NCBI GenBank assembly: GCA_041609895.1
Contig: JBFIPX010000100.1
Location: forward strand, 1 to 11,207
DNA: 11,207 nt
Reading direction: 5' to 3'
Source: JAHHLP01 sp041609895
GTDB lineage: Bacteria > Bacteroidota > Rhodothermia > Rhodothermales > JABDKH01
The translations under genes and the position numbers were made by a program. Shown here one piece after another: positions 1 through 7,143 of the stretch (positions are counted from its first letter, which is position 1; each line of letters begins with the position of its first letter). A model generated the notes under the pieces. The model was given only the letters and a program-made list of their open reading frames with translations. It did not search any database and was not told the DNA's origin.

Positions 1-444
1 CGCAAAACAGAATGGTAAGAGCCACCAGAGAAGGTGATCATCCAAAAACAGACGTTGCTCCTCCGATGTGTCGTTGCCGGCGATTGCACGGTGCAGAAGG
101 TGCCCGAGTACCTCGAGCTGACTCGAAATGTGATCAGCCGATTCAGACGACTCTCTGGTCGCCATGAGTAGTGGCTGAAGAGGCTTTGGGCTGCTGGAGA
201 TACCGCCCAGCAATCCAGTCTTGTGGAGATACCACCCGGCATGAGGGACGACGTTCATGCCAAGCACGTCATAGTGCCGCGCACCCCAATCGCCCGAATT
301 GACAGATGAAGGGATAACGTCTTGCAGGTCCTCGACCACGTCAAGCCGCGTTAGAAGATCCGACGTGAGGCCATCGCGAAAGAAATCGGCAAACAGACGA
401 TACGCAAGCACACGTCCAATCAGGTTATCTCGCGTTTCATCCAT
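1..444 (-). CDS. TorD/DmsD/NarJ-family molybdoenzyme assembly chaperone (3' end beyond the window)
   Basis: The reading frame is open from an ATG at 444 to the left edge, giving 148 residues of the N-terminal part; the family is usually about 180-230 residues. The start is fixed because an in-frame stop lies at 448-450, two codons upstream. The protein is helical and begins MDETRDNLIGRVLAYRLFAD. Residues around 62-80 (MNVVPHAGWYLHKTGLLGG) occupy the place of the conserved proline-containing loop of TorD-type chaperones. Near residues 128-146, QRLFLDDHLLWWLLPF matches the family signature FL..HL..W...F. Such chaperones bind the apo catalytic subunit of DMSO-reductase-family enzymes and hold it for insertion of the molybdenum cofactor. 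It lies 60 bases downstream of the catalytic subunit gene with no terminator between, so it is most likely the third gene of that operon. The partner lacks a Tat signal, so a NarJ-like role in cytoplasmic assembly fits better than export proofreading. Family call is fairly sure; the partner is inferred from position. Confidence 0.8.
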   Translation of the reverse strand, partial: MDETRDNLIGRVLAYRLFADFFRDGLTSDLLTRLDVVEDLQDVIPSSVNSGDWGARHYDVLGMNVVPHAGWYLHKTGLLGGISSSPKPLQPLLMATRESSESADHISSQLEVLGHLLHRAIAGNDTSEEQRLFLDDHLLWWLLPFCFA

Positions 445-504
445 GACTCAGGCGACTTGCTTCACTGCCGGTGATCTTGAGCCGAACTCGCACGAATCAA
501 GTCG

Positions 505-3453
505 TCATTGTGACGGGAGTGCATACGCATTTCGAACCGGTTTGAGTGGACGCTTGAGCCAGTACGGCCGCCTTGTCCCATCCGGGCTGTGCTCGGTTGC
601 GGGGCGCGCCAGAGAAACCCATCGGCGATACACCTCCATAGACTTCGCCGTGTCGACATACACGTCGCCGTGCCGGTCACCTACGTCGGCCTTGCGGACA
701 TTCGTCGCCTTCTGAAGCCAACAGTGCGCTCCACTAATGGGGTCCGGGTGTACGCCATGCGTGAGGTTCTGATGGACACCTACATCCTTCCACCAGATTC
801 GGCTCGTATCCGGATCAAACGACTCCCACGCCGCCGCGCCGTGAACCACCTTGAGACCGTAACGACCGTTCTCTCCCTCCTGCAGATCGACGAGATTGGA
901 CGCGCCGCGATTCACGCCGGAATCCTCGCGGAGGCGCCAGCGGCCAAGGTGATGGCTCATGGCGATCACGCCGGGCTTGATCCCTTCGGTTACCCACGCC
1001 TTGTCTACGAAGTAACCGATCTCCGTCTCTACCCGGACCAGATCGCCCGTTTCAACTCCGAGTCTTGCAGCGTCTTCAGGGTGCAACCACACGGGGTTCT
1101 TGTGACTCAGCTCGTACAGCCATTTTGCGTTTGCGCTACGCGTGTGAATCAGGGTTGGCAGGCGGAACGTCGGCAGCAATAGCATCTCTCCGGCCGATCG
1201 ATTGATCTCATCCGGATGAACGTGACTCTTCAGCGTCCACGGCACCACGTATTCCAGTTCGGTCCATCCCCACTCGTGCAATGTCGGACTGACGAACTCG
1301 AGCTTCCGGCTCGGCGTCTTGAAACCCACGCGCGGGTCGTCATCCGCCATCACACCTACAACGCGCCCGTCCGATTCGAGTCGCCCCAAAGCGTCCTTCC
1401 TATCCCAGCTGCTGACTGACTTTTCATAAGGCTGAAAGTTTTCTGCCGTTATCTCGAACGCTCCATACTTCCGCATGTAGGCGAGCGGTTCCAGTCCCTC
1501 CTCAGCCGCCTTCTCCGGCAATCCCGGTACGCTGTTCTCAAAAATCCAGCGATAGTACTCGTCGACCGTGATGATTTTCCCGGGTCGATATGGACTCTCG
1601 AAATGCTGCCGGATCTCAAGGCTGCCGTCCGGGTCCATGCGAGCCGACAACTGGATCCAGAACTCGTTCTCCTCCCACACCTCTCCTGGATTCGCCTCGT
1701 AGGTGAAGTCAACCTTCTTGCCTAACCGTTCGAGGGCAACGCGCCTCACCGGCTGCCGAAAGGCAATCCACTGACCCGAATGTGTCTCCTGACTCATCAG
1801 GTCGTGACGCTCGCCAGAGTGCCCCATGGGAAGGACGTAGTCGGCAAACCACGCCGACTCATTCCACGTCGGCGTCAAGGCTACGTGCAACTTCAACTTC
1901 TGCTCGTCCTTCAGGGCCTTCAACCACATGAACCCGTCCGGGTTGATCCACATCGGGTTGTACACGCGCGTGAAGTAGACGTCGACGTCGCCGCGGCCCT
2001 CCTCGAGGAAATGCGGCAGCAGGAAACTCATCTCGTAGAATGCCAGTGGCCACTCGACGGGAAGATGCAGCTCGTTCCACGCGTCAAAGGGCGGTGGGGA
2101 ATCGAAAGGCTTCGGGACAAACTTATTCCAATCGTTCATCGCGGTGCCACCTCGCGTACCGACGCTGCCCGTCAACACGTTCAGAAAGTAGAGGCAGCGG
2201 GAGACTTGCCATCCGCCAAGATTTCCGATTGACGCACTGCGCCACGTGTGGGTAGCGAGTCGCCCATCGCAGTCAGCGATGTACTCGGCGGTTTTTCGAA
2301 TTCGATCGACGGGGACCTGCGACTCTTCGGCCGCGCGTTCAAACGTGAACTCCGCGTACAGGTGTTTGAGCAGTCGATCAAACGCATCGAAATCGTCACC
2401 GCTTACGGTAATTTCAGGAGCGAGATTCCTGTTTTGCCGGAAGTGTTCCAGCGACTCGCGCCAGTTAACCCATCTTCGGACGAACGACTTGTCGTAGAGG
2501 TCATTCTGTATGAGATGGTTGGCAACCGCGAGAAGGACGAAGGTCTCAGAACCCGGCCAAGTGGGCAGCCAGACGTCACTCTTGCTGGCGGTGTTGCTCA
2601 GTCGGGGGTCCATCGTGATCAGTTTCGCGCCTCGCTCCATGCCCTCCATGATGCGCTGGGCATGCGGGTTGAAATAATGGCCGGTTTCGAGATGACTTGA
2701 TATCAGAAGGATGACCCGGGCGGAAGCGTGATCGGGGCTCGGCCTGTCGCTGCCGGTCCAGAACGCGTAGCCGGCTCGCGCACCGGCGGAGCAAATGTTG
2801 GTGTGGCTATTATGCCCATCGACGCCCCATGCCTGAATGCAGCGGTTCGTGTAACCGTCTTCACCGGGGCGACCTACATGGTACATGATACCGTCGCGAC
2901 GGCGCTGTCGACTCTCCCGCATCTTCGCTGCAATGTCTTCCAGCACCTCGTCCCACGAGACACGCTTCCATTTACCTTCGCCTCTTTGGCCGACGCGCTT
3001 CAGCGGATATAGAATGCGCTCCGGATCATAGATCTGATTAAGAGTAGCCGGCCCCTTCGCGCAGTTTCGGCCGCGACTTCCTGGATGGGCCGGATTGCCC
3101 TCGAATTTCTTGATGTCGAGAGTCTCACGATCCATGTACGCAAGCAGACCGCACGCGCTCTCGCAATTGAAGCATACTGTCGGTACAAGCATGTATCGAC
3201 GAGCCACCTTTCGCGGCCACTGACGGCCGTCCCATTCGACCCAATCATCCCATCGGTCAGGCGGCGGATACTGACTCATACGCCCGTCGGGATGCACCAC
3301 AGTAGTGAGGTCGACCGGCTCCGGTTGTAGCTCGCTTTCCGTGAAGCGCGGCAGCCCAAACTCTTCGCCTTCGGGCACCGTGTCAGGGCTCCGATACGGA
3401 CTCCGCAAGAGTGAAGCCAGCAGCCGTTCTACTCTGTTGTCCTTCGATCCCAT
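505..3453 (-). CDS. Molybdopterin oxidoreductase catalytic subunit, DMSO reductase family (cytoplasmic type)
   Basis: This 982-residue protein is the catalytic subunit of a complex iron-sulfur molybdoenzyme. Cys94, Cys97, Cys101 and Cys131 form C-x2-C-x3-C-x29-C, the [4Fe-4S] cluster (FS0) site at the start of the family fold. Bis-MGD-binding core regions follow. NSHTNICSAGAR (residues 215-226) lies where the molybdenum ligand sits, so Cys221 is the likely ligand, and SSHLETGHYFNPHAQRI follows at about 252-268. The C-terminal dinucleotide-binding domain starts near residue 765 (LLLPTFRLPTLIHTRS; HPEDAARLGVETGDLV). An extension of about 85 residues precedes FS0. There is no twin-arginine signal or hydrophobic leader, so the protein should stay in the cytoplasm. 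The ATG at 3453 is 4 bases past the stop of the iron-sulfur/NrfD gene, which suggests translational coupling, and the chaperone gene follows. Known cytoplasm-facing relatives include NarG and the sulfite dehydrogenase SoeA. A SoeA-like role is possible, but the substrate is not readable here. Family call is very secure. Confidence 0.93.
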   Translation of the reverse strand: MGSKDNRVERLLASLLRSPYRSPDTVPEGEEFGLPRFTESELQPEPVDLTTVVHPDGRMSQYPPPDRWDDWVEWDGRQWPRKVARRYMLVPTVCFNCESACGLLAYMDRETLDIKKFEGNPAHPGSRGRNCAKGPATLNQIYDPERILYPLKRVGQRGEGKWKRVSWDEVLEDIAAKMRESRQRRRDGIMYHVGRPGEDGYTNRCIQAWGVDGHNSHTNICSAGARAGYAFWTGSDRPSPDHASARVILLISSHLETGHYFNPHAQRIMEGMERGAKLITMDPRLSNTASKSDVWLPTWPGSETFVLLAVANHLIQNDLYDKSFVRRWVNWRESLEHFRQNRNLAPEITVSGDDFDAFDRLLKHLYAEFTFERAAEESQVPVDRIRKTAEYIADCDGRLATHTWRSASIGNLGGWQVSRCLYFLNVLTGSVGTRGGTAMNDWNKFVPKPFDSPPPFDAWNELHLPVEWPLAFYEMSFLLPHFLEEGRGDVDVYFTRVYNPMWINPDGFMWLKALKDEQKLKLHVALTPTWNESAWFADYVLPMGHSGERHDLMSQETHSGQWIAFRQPVRRVALERLGKKVDFTYEANPGEVWEENEFWIQLSARMDPDGSLEIRQHFESPYRPGKIITVDEYYRWIFENSVPGLPEKAAEEGLEPLAYMRKYGAFEITAENFQPYEKSVSSWDRKDALGRLESDGRVVGVMADDDPRVGFKTPSRKLEFVSPTLHEWGWTELEYVVPWTLKSHVHPDEINRSAGEMLLLPTFRLPTLIHTRSANAKWLYELSHKNPVWLHPEDAARLGVETGDLVRVETEIGYFVDKAWVTEGIKPGVIAMSHHLGRWRLREDSGVNRGASNLVDLQEGENGRYGLKVVHGAAAWESFDPDTSRIWWKDVGVHQNLTHGVHPDPISGAHCWLQKATNVRKADVGDRHGDVYVDTAKSMEVYRRWVSLARPATEHSPDGTRRPYWLKRPLKPVRNAYALPSQ

Positions 3454-3457
3454 CGAC

Positions 3458-5137
3458 TCAGCTGTTTGGTACTTCTTGAGGTGCCATCACGAAAGCATAC
3501 TCGTAGAGATAGAGACCTACCAGCGCCGCTGCGGCAGCGACGACCGTAGCGATCGATCCGCCGACGGCCCAGAGCAGCAACGGCAGCACGTGTCCCATCA
3601 CGAGAACTCCAAAGCGATACATGGTCCGGTAGCGACCATGGCTGATCTCGTGCGCCGCGCTTGCGGCCGCCTCGGACGCATGGGGCATTCCAAACTCGCC
3701 CGCGACGACCATGATCAGATCGAAAACGACGGTTCCAAAAAAGACGGTTGCTGACAGGTCGGCGATGTCGGCTGGCAGGTCTACAGCGATGCCAAGAAGA
3801 AGCATGACCGCAGACCCGGCCATCAACGCCTGTACGATCAGGTGTGCCGGCAAGAGGGTACTCTGCCACAGATCGCGGCCCTCCGCCTGGCCGAACAGAA
3901 AGGCCGTATACACTGCCGTGCCAAGCGCCAGCGGTGCACCGATCCACAGCAACGGCAGCCGCACCGCATCAGTCACGTCGCCGGACCAAAATCCTACCAG
4001 CGCTCCGGCTTCCATTACCCACCATACTCCGACAACAGTCGAAAACCCGATCAACAGAAAGGCGCCTCGTACAAGCCAGCTTTTCCATTGCGGCCGAAAT
4101 ACTATTCGGAGGAATCGTTCCGGTCGCTCCAGGTCGTAAACGAGAAGCCCAGTCGTAACCACGGTGAACAGGACCGAGAGCAGGCCTGCACAAACAAATG
4201 AGGGGGCGTCGAACGCAATAAGGTCAAGGCCGTATCCGATCGAGAGCAGCAGGAAAATGCCCGCAGCAATTCCTTTGGTGACCAGATATGCGGGTACGGG
4301 CCAGTGCCACGGAATCTTGTGTTGAGCATTGTATGTCACTTGCACCATCTGCTCGGCCATCCTGCCCTGGCCTATCATGACGGGCCCCGCGTCGGGTACA
4401 CCTTGAGGCTGCGCCCTTCGAAGTAGCGTTCCGGAAGAAGCTCGTCGTTTGGTGGTTTCCTTAATGGCCGGAGGTGGACTGGCTGCACCGTCGCCGCTGT
4501 GAGCTCCGTCGCTGCCATCGTCATGAAGCGGAACGACGTCCGCCCACGCAAAAGACTCTGGCGTACGCTCGACCGCCGTCGGCGTGAGATTGGCCTCACT
4601 GCCTTCGACATAAAACAGCTTGGGGGCCGTACCCTGTTCGGGCTTTCGCACGGTGACCTGGTTGGCAGCGATCATCTGGGAGATCTCGGACAGCGGGTCG
4701 TCGAGATCACCCGCAATGATTGCGTGCTCGGGACAGACGACGACGCAGGCGGGCTCGAGCCTCATCTCGACCCGATGCGCGCAGTAGTGGCACTTTGCAG
4801 CTGTACCGTTGTTCGGATCGATGTATATCGCGTCGTAGGGACAGGCTTGCAGACAGGCCTTACAACCAATGCAGACGTCCGGGTCAAACTCGACGATACC
4901 GTCATCGCGCTGATACATCGCCGTGACGGGGCATATCCGGACGCAGGGCGGATTTGCACAATGGTTGCACCGCGTGACCTGGAATTGACGTCTCACGTTC
5001 GGGTACGCGCCCGTCTCGACGCTCTTCACCCATGTACGGTTCACGCCGAGAGGGACTTCGTTCTCGCTCTTGCACGCCGTAGAGCAGGCGTGACAGCCGA
5101 TGCACCGGTCATTCCGAATCAGAAACCCGTAGTTCAA
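3458..5137 (-). CDS. Fused four-cluster ferredoxin subunit and NrfD-type membrane anchor
   Basis: This 559-residue protein joins two subunits that are usually separate. Residues 1-140 carry four cysteine groups: Cys12/15/18/22, Cys57/60/65/69, Cys89/92/95/99 and Cys116/119/131/135. This is the arrangement for four [4Fe-4S] clusters in DmsB/PsrB-type subunits. A low-complexity linker rich in Ala, Pro, Ser and charged residues spans about 180-270. From about 275 (IPWHWPVPAYLVTKGIAAG) to 553 there are roughly eight hydrophobic helices of NrfD type, the quinone-reacting anchor. The ferredoxin part has no signal peptide, so it should face the cytoplasm with the catalytic subunit. The start is TTG at 5137: an in-frame TGA lies at 5144-5146, no ATG or GTG precedes the first cysteine group, and MNYGFLIRNDRCIGCHAC matches the usual N-terminus of the family. 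It is the first gene of the operon, and the catalytic gene starts 4 bases after its stop. The fusion removes the need to match two subunit levels. Electron direction is unknown. Confidence 0.92.
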   Translation of the reverse strand: MNYGFLIRNDRCIGCHACSTACKSENEVPLGVNRTWVKSVETGAYPNVRRQFQVTRCNHCANPPCVRICPVTAMYQRDDGIVEFDPDVCIGCKACLQACPYDAIYIDPNNGTAAKCHYCAHRVEMRLEPACVVVCPEHAIIAGDLDDPLSEISQMIAANQVTVRKPEQGTAPKLFYVEGSEANLTPTAVERTPESFAWADVVPLHDDGSDGAHSGDGAASPPPAIKETTKRRASSGTLLRRAQPQGVPDAGPVMIGQGRMAEQMVQVTYNAQHKIPWHWPVPAYLVTKGIAAGIFLLLSIGYGLDLIAFDAPSFVCAGLLSVLFTVVTTGLLVYDLERPERFLRIVFRPQWKSWLVRGAFLLIGFSTVVGVWWVMEAGALVGFWSGDVTDAVRLPLLWIGAPLALGTAVYTAFLFGQAEGRDLWQSTLLPAHLIVQALMAGSAVMLLLGIAVDLPADIADLSATVFFGTVVFDLIMVVAGEFGMPHASEAAASAAHEISHGRYRTMYRFGVLVMGHVLPLLLWAVGGSIATVVAAAAALVGLYLYEYAFVMAPQEVPNS

Positions 5138-5143
5138 AAGAGG

Positions 5144-5148
5144 TCACC
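5144..5148 (-). promoter_or_regulatory. Ribosome-binding site for the TTG start, overlapping the stop of a three-codon mini-ORF
   Basis: On the minus strand GGTGA sits 6 bases before the TTG codon at 5135-5137, good spacing for a Shine-Dalgarno site, and supports the unusual start. A mini-ORF (ATG AAA CGG TGA, 5155 down to 5144) ends inside this site, so its termination could influence loading on the TTG start. The mini-ORF may be chance. Confidence 0.5.
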
Positions 5149-5204
5149 GTTTCATAGAACAGATGGACTCAGCGCAGAGCGAAAGATATGCAGGGAACTT
5201 ACTT

Positions 5205-5224
5205 GTCATATCAAGTCATGTCAA
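5205..5224. promoter_or_regulatory. Two tandem 10-base direct repeats, probable operator of the molybdoenzyme operon
   Basis: On the plus strand GTCATATCAA (5205-5214) is followed directly by GTCATGTCAA (5215-5224), differing at one position. They lie 68-87 bases before the operon's first start codon, between it and the GntR-type gene. The 10-base period is about one helical turn, so bound proteins would sit on one face of the DNA. GTCATGTC is one base from the palindrome GTCATGAC found upstream of the GntR gene. On the minus strand the repeat contains TTGACA at 5224-5219, with TAAGTT 17 bases further on, a possible weak promoter that the operator would cover. Binding by the neighbouring regulator is an inference. 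Confidence 0.45.
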
Positions 5225-5270
5225 ATTGATAACGACCCTTGTTTTTCGAGGCCCACAGTGGTCCCGTGAT

Positions 5271-6056
5271 TCACTTCGTCCGCTTCTTGATTATGGGTGC
5301 GAGATCTCGAACAGGTGTTGGACTGTCCCCACCGTGTTCGCGCTGAAGCTCGAGCTCGTATGCCACAAGATCGCTGCGATAGTACCGCCTCTGGTAGTAG
5401 ACGGGCTTGTCGCCGACGGTTCGCGAAAGCCTTTCTACCAGCAACAGGGCACGTCCTCGGGGCACCTCGAGAATTTCCGCGATATCGGGCTTCGCATTCA
5501 CCGACTCGATTCGATAGCGACCCGACAGTACAGGAATATCGAACTCGTCCTCGAGAATCGCATAGATGGTCCGCTCGCCCAGATCGTGATCCTCGAGCAG
5601 GTGGCCGTAAAGAATCGGCAGCCACGTGCGGTCAAATGCAACAGGTTGCCCATCGCCCAGTCGGAGCCGCTCCAGGCAGACGACCGACTTGCCTGCTTGT
5701 ATTCCAAGAGCGTCCGAAACCACCGCCGGTGCCAGCACCGTCTCCAAATTCAGGGTCCGGGATGCCGCTTTCAAGCCAGCTGCTGCCATGTCCTCTACGA
5801 AATCTGACAGAAACACGAGTCCCTGACGAAGCGGTCTCGAGTGAACAAAAGATCCGAGGCCCTGCTTGCGATATATCAACCCCTCGCTCTCGAGGGTATG
5901 CAAGGCTCTTCGAACGGTAATTCGAGACACTCCGAATTGACGACCCAGTTCGGCTTCCGACGGGAGTTGGTCGTCCGGCGAAAGCATCCCGGAATCTATC
6001 TGTTCACGCAGCCACGTGCTGATCTGCTGGTGTCGCGGCTCCCCGGTTCGAAGCAT
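5271..6056 (-). CDS. GntR-family transcription regulator, HutC type with UTRA ligand domain
   Basis: From the ATG at 6056 the protein has 261 residues, usual for HutC-type GntR regulators (about 240-260). A winged helix-turn-helix covers about residues 5-72: the core LPSEAELGRQFGVSRITVRR is followed by ALHTLESEGLIYRKQGLGSF, the classic GntR signature. The rest (about 85-235) is a UTRA domain that binds a small effector, with SVVCLERLRLGDGQPVAFDR and a late RALLLVERLSRTVGDKPVYY stretch. A GTG start at 6086 would add ten residues; ATG is preferred because AAGGGA precedes it by about 10 bases and the length then matches the family. It lies upstream of the molybdoenzyme operon on the same strand, 133 bases away. 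Palindromic motifs precede both units, so it probably represses itself and the operon until an effector binds. UTRA ligands in known members include urocanate, sugar phosphates and phosphonates; none is indicated here. Confidence 0.9.
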   Translation of the reverse strand: MLRTGEPRHQQISTWLREQIDSGMLSPDDQLPSEAELGRQFGVSRITVRRALHTLESEGLIYRKQGLGSFVHSRPLRQGLVFLSDFVEDMAAAGLKAASRTLNLETVLAPAVVSDALGIQAGKSVVCLERLRLGDGQPVAFDRTWLPILYGHLLEDHDLGERTIYAILEDEFDIPVLSGRYRIESVNAKPDIAEILEVPRGRALLLVERLSRTVGDKPVYYQRRYYRSDLVAYELELQREHGGDSPTPVRDLAPIIKKRTK

Positions 6057-6122
6057 CGTTAGTAAGTCCCTTGTGTCGGACGACACCGTATGATAGCGAT
6101 AAACTGCCCCCGATTAAATACA

Positions 6123-6133
6123 GGTCATGACAA
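6123..6133. promoter_or_regulatory. Palindromic operator-like site upstream of the GntR gene
   Basis: GGTCATGACAA contains the perfect 8-base palindrome GTCATGAC at 6124-6131. On the minus strand it reads TTGTCATGACC, and TTGTCAT recurs in the operon's upstream site at 5203-5209. It lies 67-77 bases before the ATG of the regulator gene. HutC-type regulators often bind short palindromes with GT...AC ends, such as GGTCTAGACC, so autoregulation is plausible. An 8-base palindrome alone could be chance; the repeat near the second promoter raises the odds. Confidence 0.4.
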
Positions 6134-6221
6134 CTTCGTTCACAGGCCACTGCCAGGCGTGCACTGCAAAGGGGCTGGCAACCAGACGACTCGCGCGGCT
6201 GCGCCGAACGCAAGCTGAAGA

Positions 6222-6923
6222 TCAGGACGACTTATCATCCGGGCGGCGACCGAACTTCAAACGATACGCGTTAAGTACCAACTCGGTCATCTCCGCAAGG
6301 TTATACGTGGCGGAGTTCAAAACAATATCGTAATCCGACGATGCGTCAACGTCCCGGCGGAACTGATACTGGACAAACTCGGAGCGCTCGGCATCGCTGT
6401 TTTGTATTGCCTGCCGTGCCTCCTTTTCCGACATCCCTTGACGACTGGCGTACCCCACCACGCGCTTTTCGAGTGGAGCTACCACGCGGACGCGCAGCAC
6501 ATCGTCCGGGGGAAGTATATAGTTCGCTCCACGTCCAACGATGATCGCTGAACCGTGAGCAGAGATTGCCTGAACGAGGCGCATCAGCGACCTGAGGTAT
6601 TGAACGTTGGTCACCTTCGAACCCATTAGCGCACCCATTACAGCGTCTTCCAAAGCCTTTCGCCGACGCTCGTCAAGCGAGTCGATGATCTCTTGACTCG
6701 CTTCGCTGTCATCGGCGATCGCCTGGACCAGTGCTCGATTCCAAACGGCGAACCCGATCTTCTGATTGATCTGGTCGGCGAGCGCGGCTCCCCGCGCACC
6801 GAATTCGCGAGACACGGTTATGACCGGCCAGTGAGTTGCGATGCGTCCTTCCCGCTCAGCCGACCTCAGACTCTCACTCCAGACACGAACCTGCTTATCG
6901 ACGATAGACTCGACATTCGGCAT
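6222..6923 (-). CDS. Cytidylate-kinase-like family protein
   Basis: From the ATG at 6923 the protein has 233 residues. This start is chosen because GAGG lies 7 bases upstream (6931-6934); a GTG at 6974 would add 17 residues without a comparable site. ITVSREFGARGAALA (residues 35-49) matches the nucleotide-binding start of the cytidylate-kinase-like family (IT.SREFG..G..IA). Later blocks are AIIVGRGANYILP (126-138), VVAPLEKRVVGYASRQGMS (147-165) and ERSEFVQYQFRRDVDASSDY (179-198), which would supply the phosphate-binding arginines and the lid. True CMP kinase of the Cmk type begins differently, so this is probably a paralogue of unknown substrate. It stands between a terminator upstream (7077-7111) and the GntR gene about 165 bases downstream, and is likely its own unit. 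No link to the molybdoenzyme is shown. Confidence 0.82.
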   Translation of the reverse strand: MPNVESIVDKQVRVWSESLRSAEREGRIATHWPVITVSREFGARGAALADQINQKIGFAVWNRALVQAIADDSEASQEIIDSLDERRRKALEDAVMGALMGSKVTNVQYLRSLMRLVQAISAHGSAIIVGRGANYILPPDDVLRVRVVAPLEKRVVGYASRQGMSEKEARQAIQNSDAERSEFVQYQFRRDVDASSDYDIVLNSATYNLAEMTELVLNAYRLKFGRRPDDKSS

Positions 6924-7076
6924 TTGCTGACCTCGTTTTGATTCGCAGCCCGTTCCAGTAAGAACGATACGCACTTTTCGCTAGATCGTACAGTCGGGCA
7001 AGCAGGTCTTGAGTCCGGTCGGAGACCCTACGGAGGGTGCCGGGACAACCCCGACATTTACCGGGCTTTGATGCCA

Positions 7077-7111
7077 CACAAAAGGCCCCGCCTCCAACTG
7101 GAAACGGGGCC
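7077..7111 (-). terminator. Intrinsic terminator downstream of the pilin-like gene
   Basis: Read on the minus strand, GGCCCCG (7111-7105) pairs perfectly with CGGGGCC (7090-7084). The inner part can extend through two T-G pairs and TCCA/TGGA around a tiny loop. It is followed directly by TTTTGTGT. It begins about 32 bases after the stop at 7144, the expected place for a terminator of that gene, and separates it from the kinase-like gene. On the plus strand there is no T-run, so it acts in one direction. Confidence 0.85.
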
Positions 7112-7143
7112 CCTTCGGAACTGCCCATCACGGTTGAATACTG

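Noticed and set aside
299..715. 138-codon plus-strand frame
   Set aside because: It lies across the chaperone and catalytic-subunit genes on the opposite strand and is rich in Arg and Ser, typical of a shadow frame.
4499..5269. 256-codon plus-strand frame
   Set aside because: It is antisense to the four cysteine groups of the FeS/NrfD gene; its translation has no recognisable domain and reflects the high-GC codon pattern of the real gene.
6222..6923. Link between the cytidylate-kinase-like gene and a molybdopterin cytosine dinucleotide cofactor
   Set aside because: DMSO-reductase-family enzymes use the guanine dinucleotide form, and the gene is in a separate transcription unit.
7015..7043. 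Hairpin ACCCT-ACGG-AGGGT with flanking CCGG repeats as a riboswitch of the kinase-like gene
   Set aside because: Only a 5-bp core stem, no conserved aptamer sequence that I recognise and uncertain pairing of the outer parts.
6895..7131. 78-codon minus-strand frame
   Set aside because: It runs through the strong terminator at 7084-7111 and overlaps the start of the kinase-like gene, whose own ribosome-binding site is clear.
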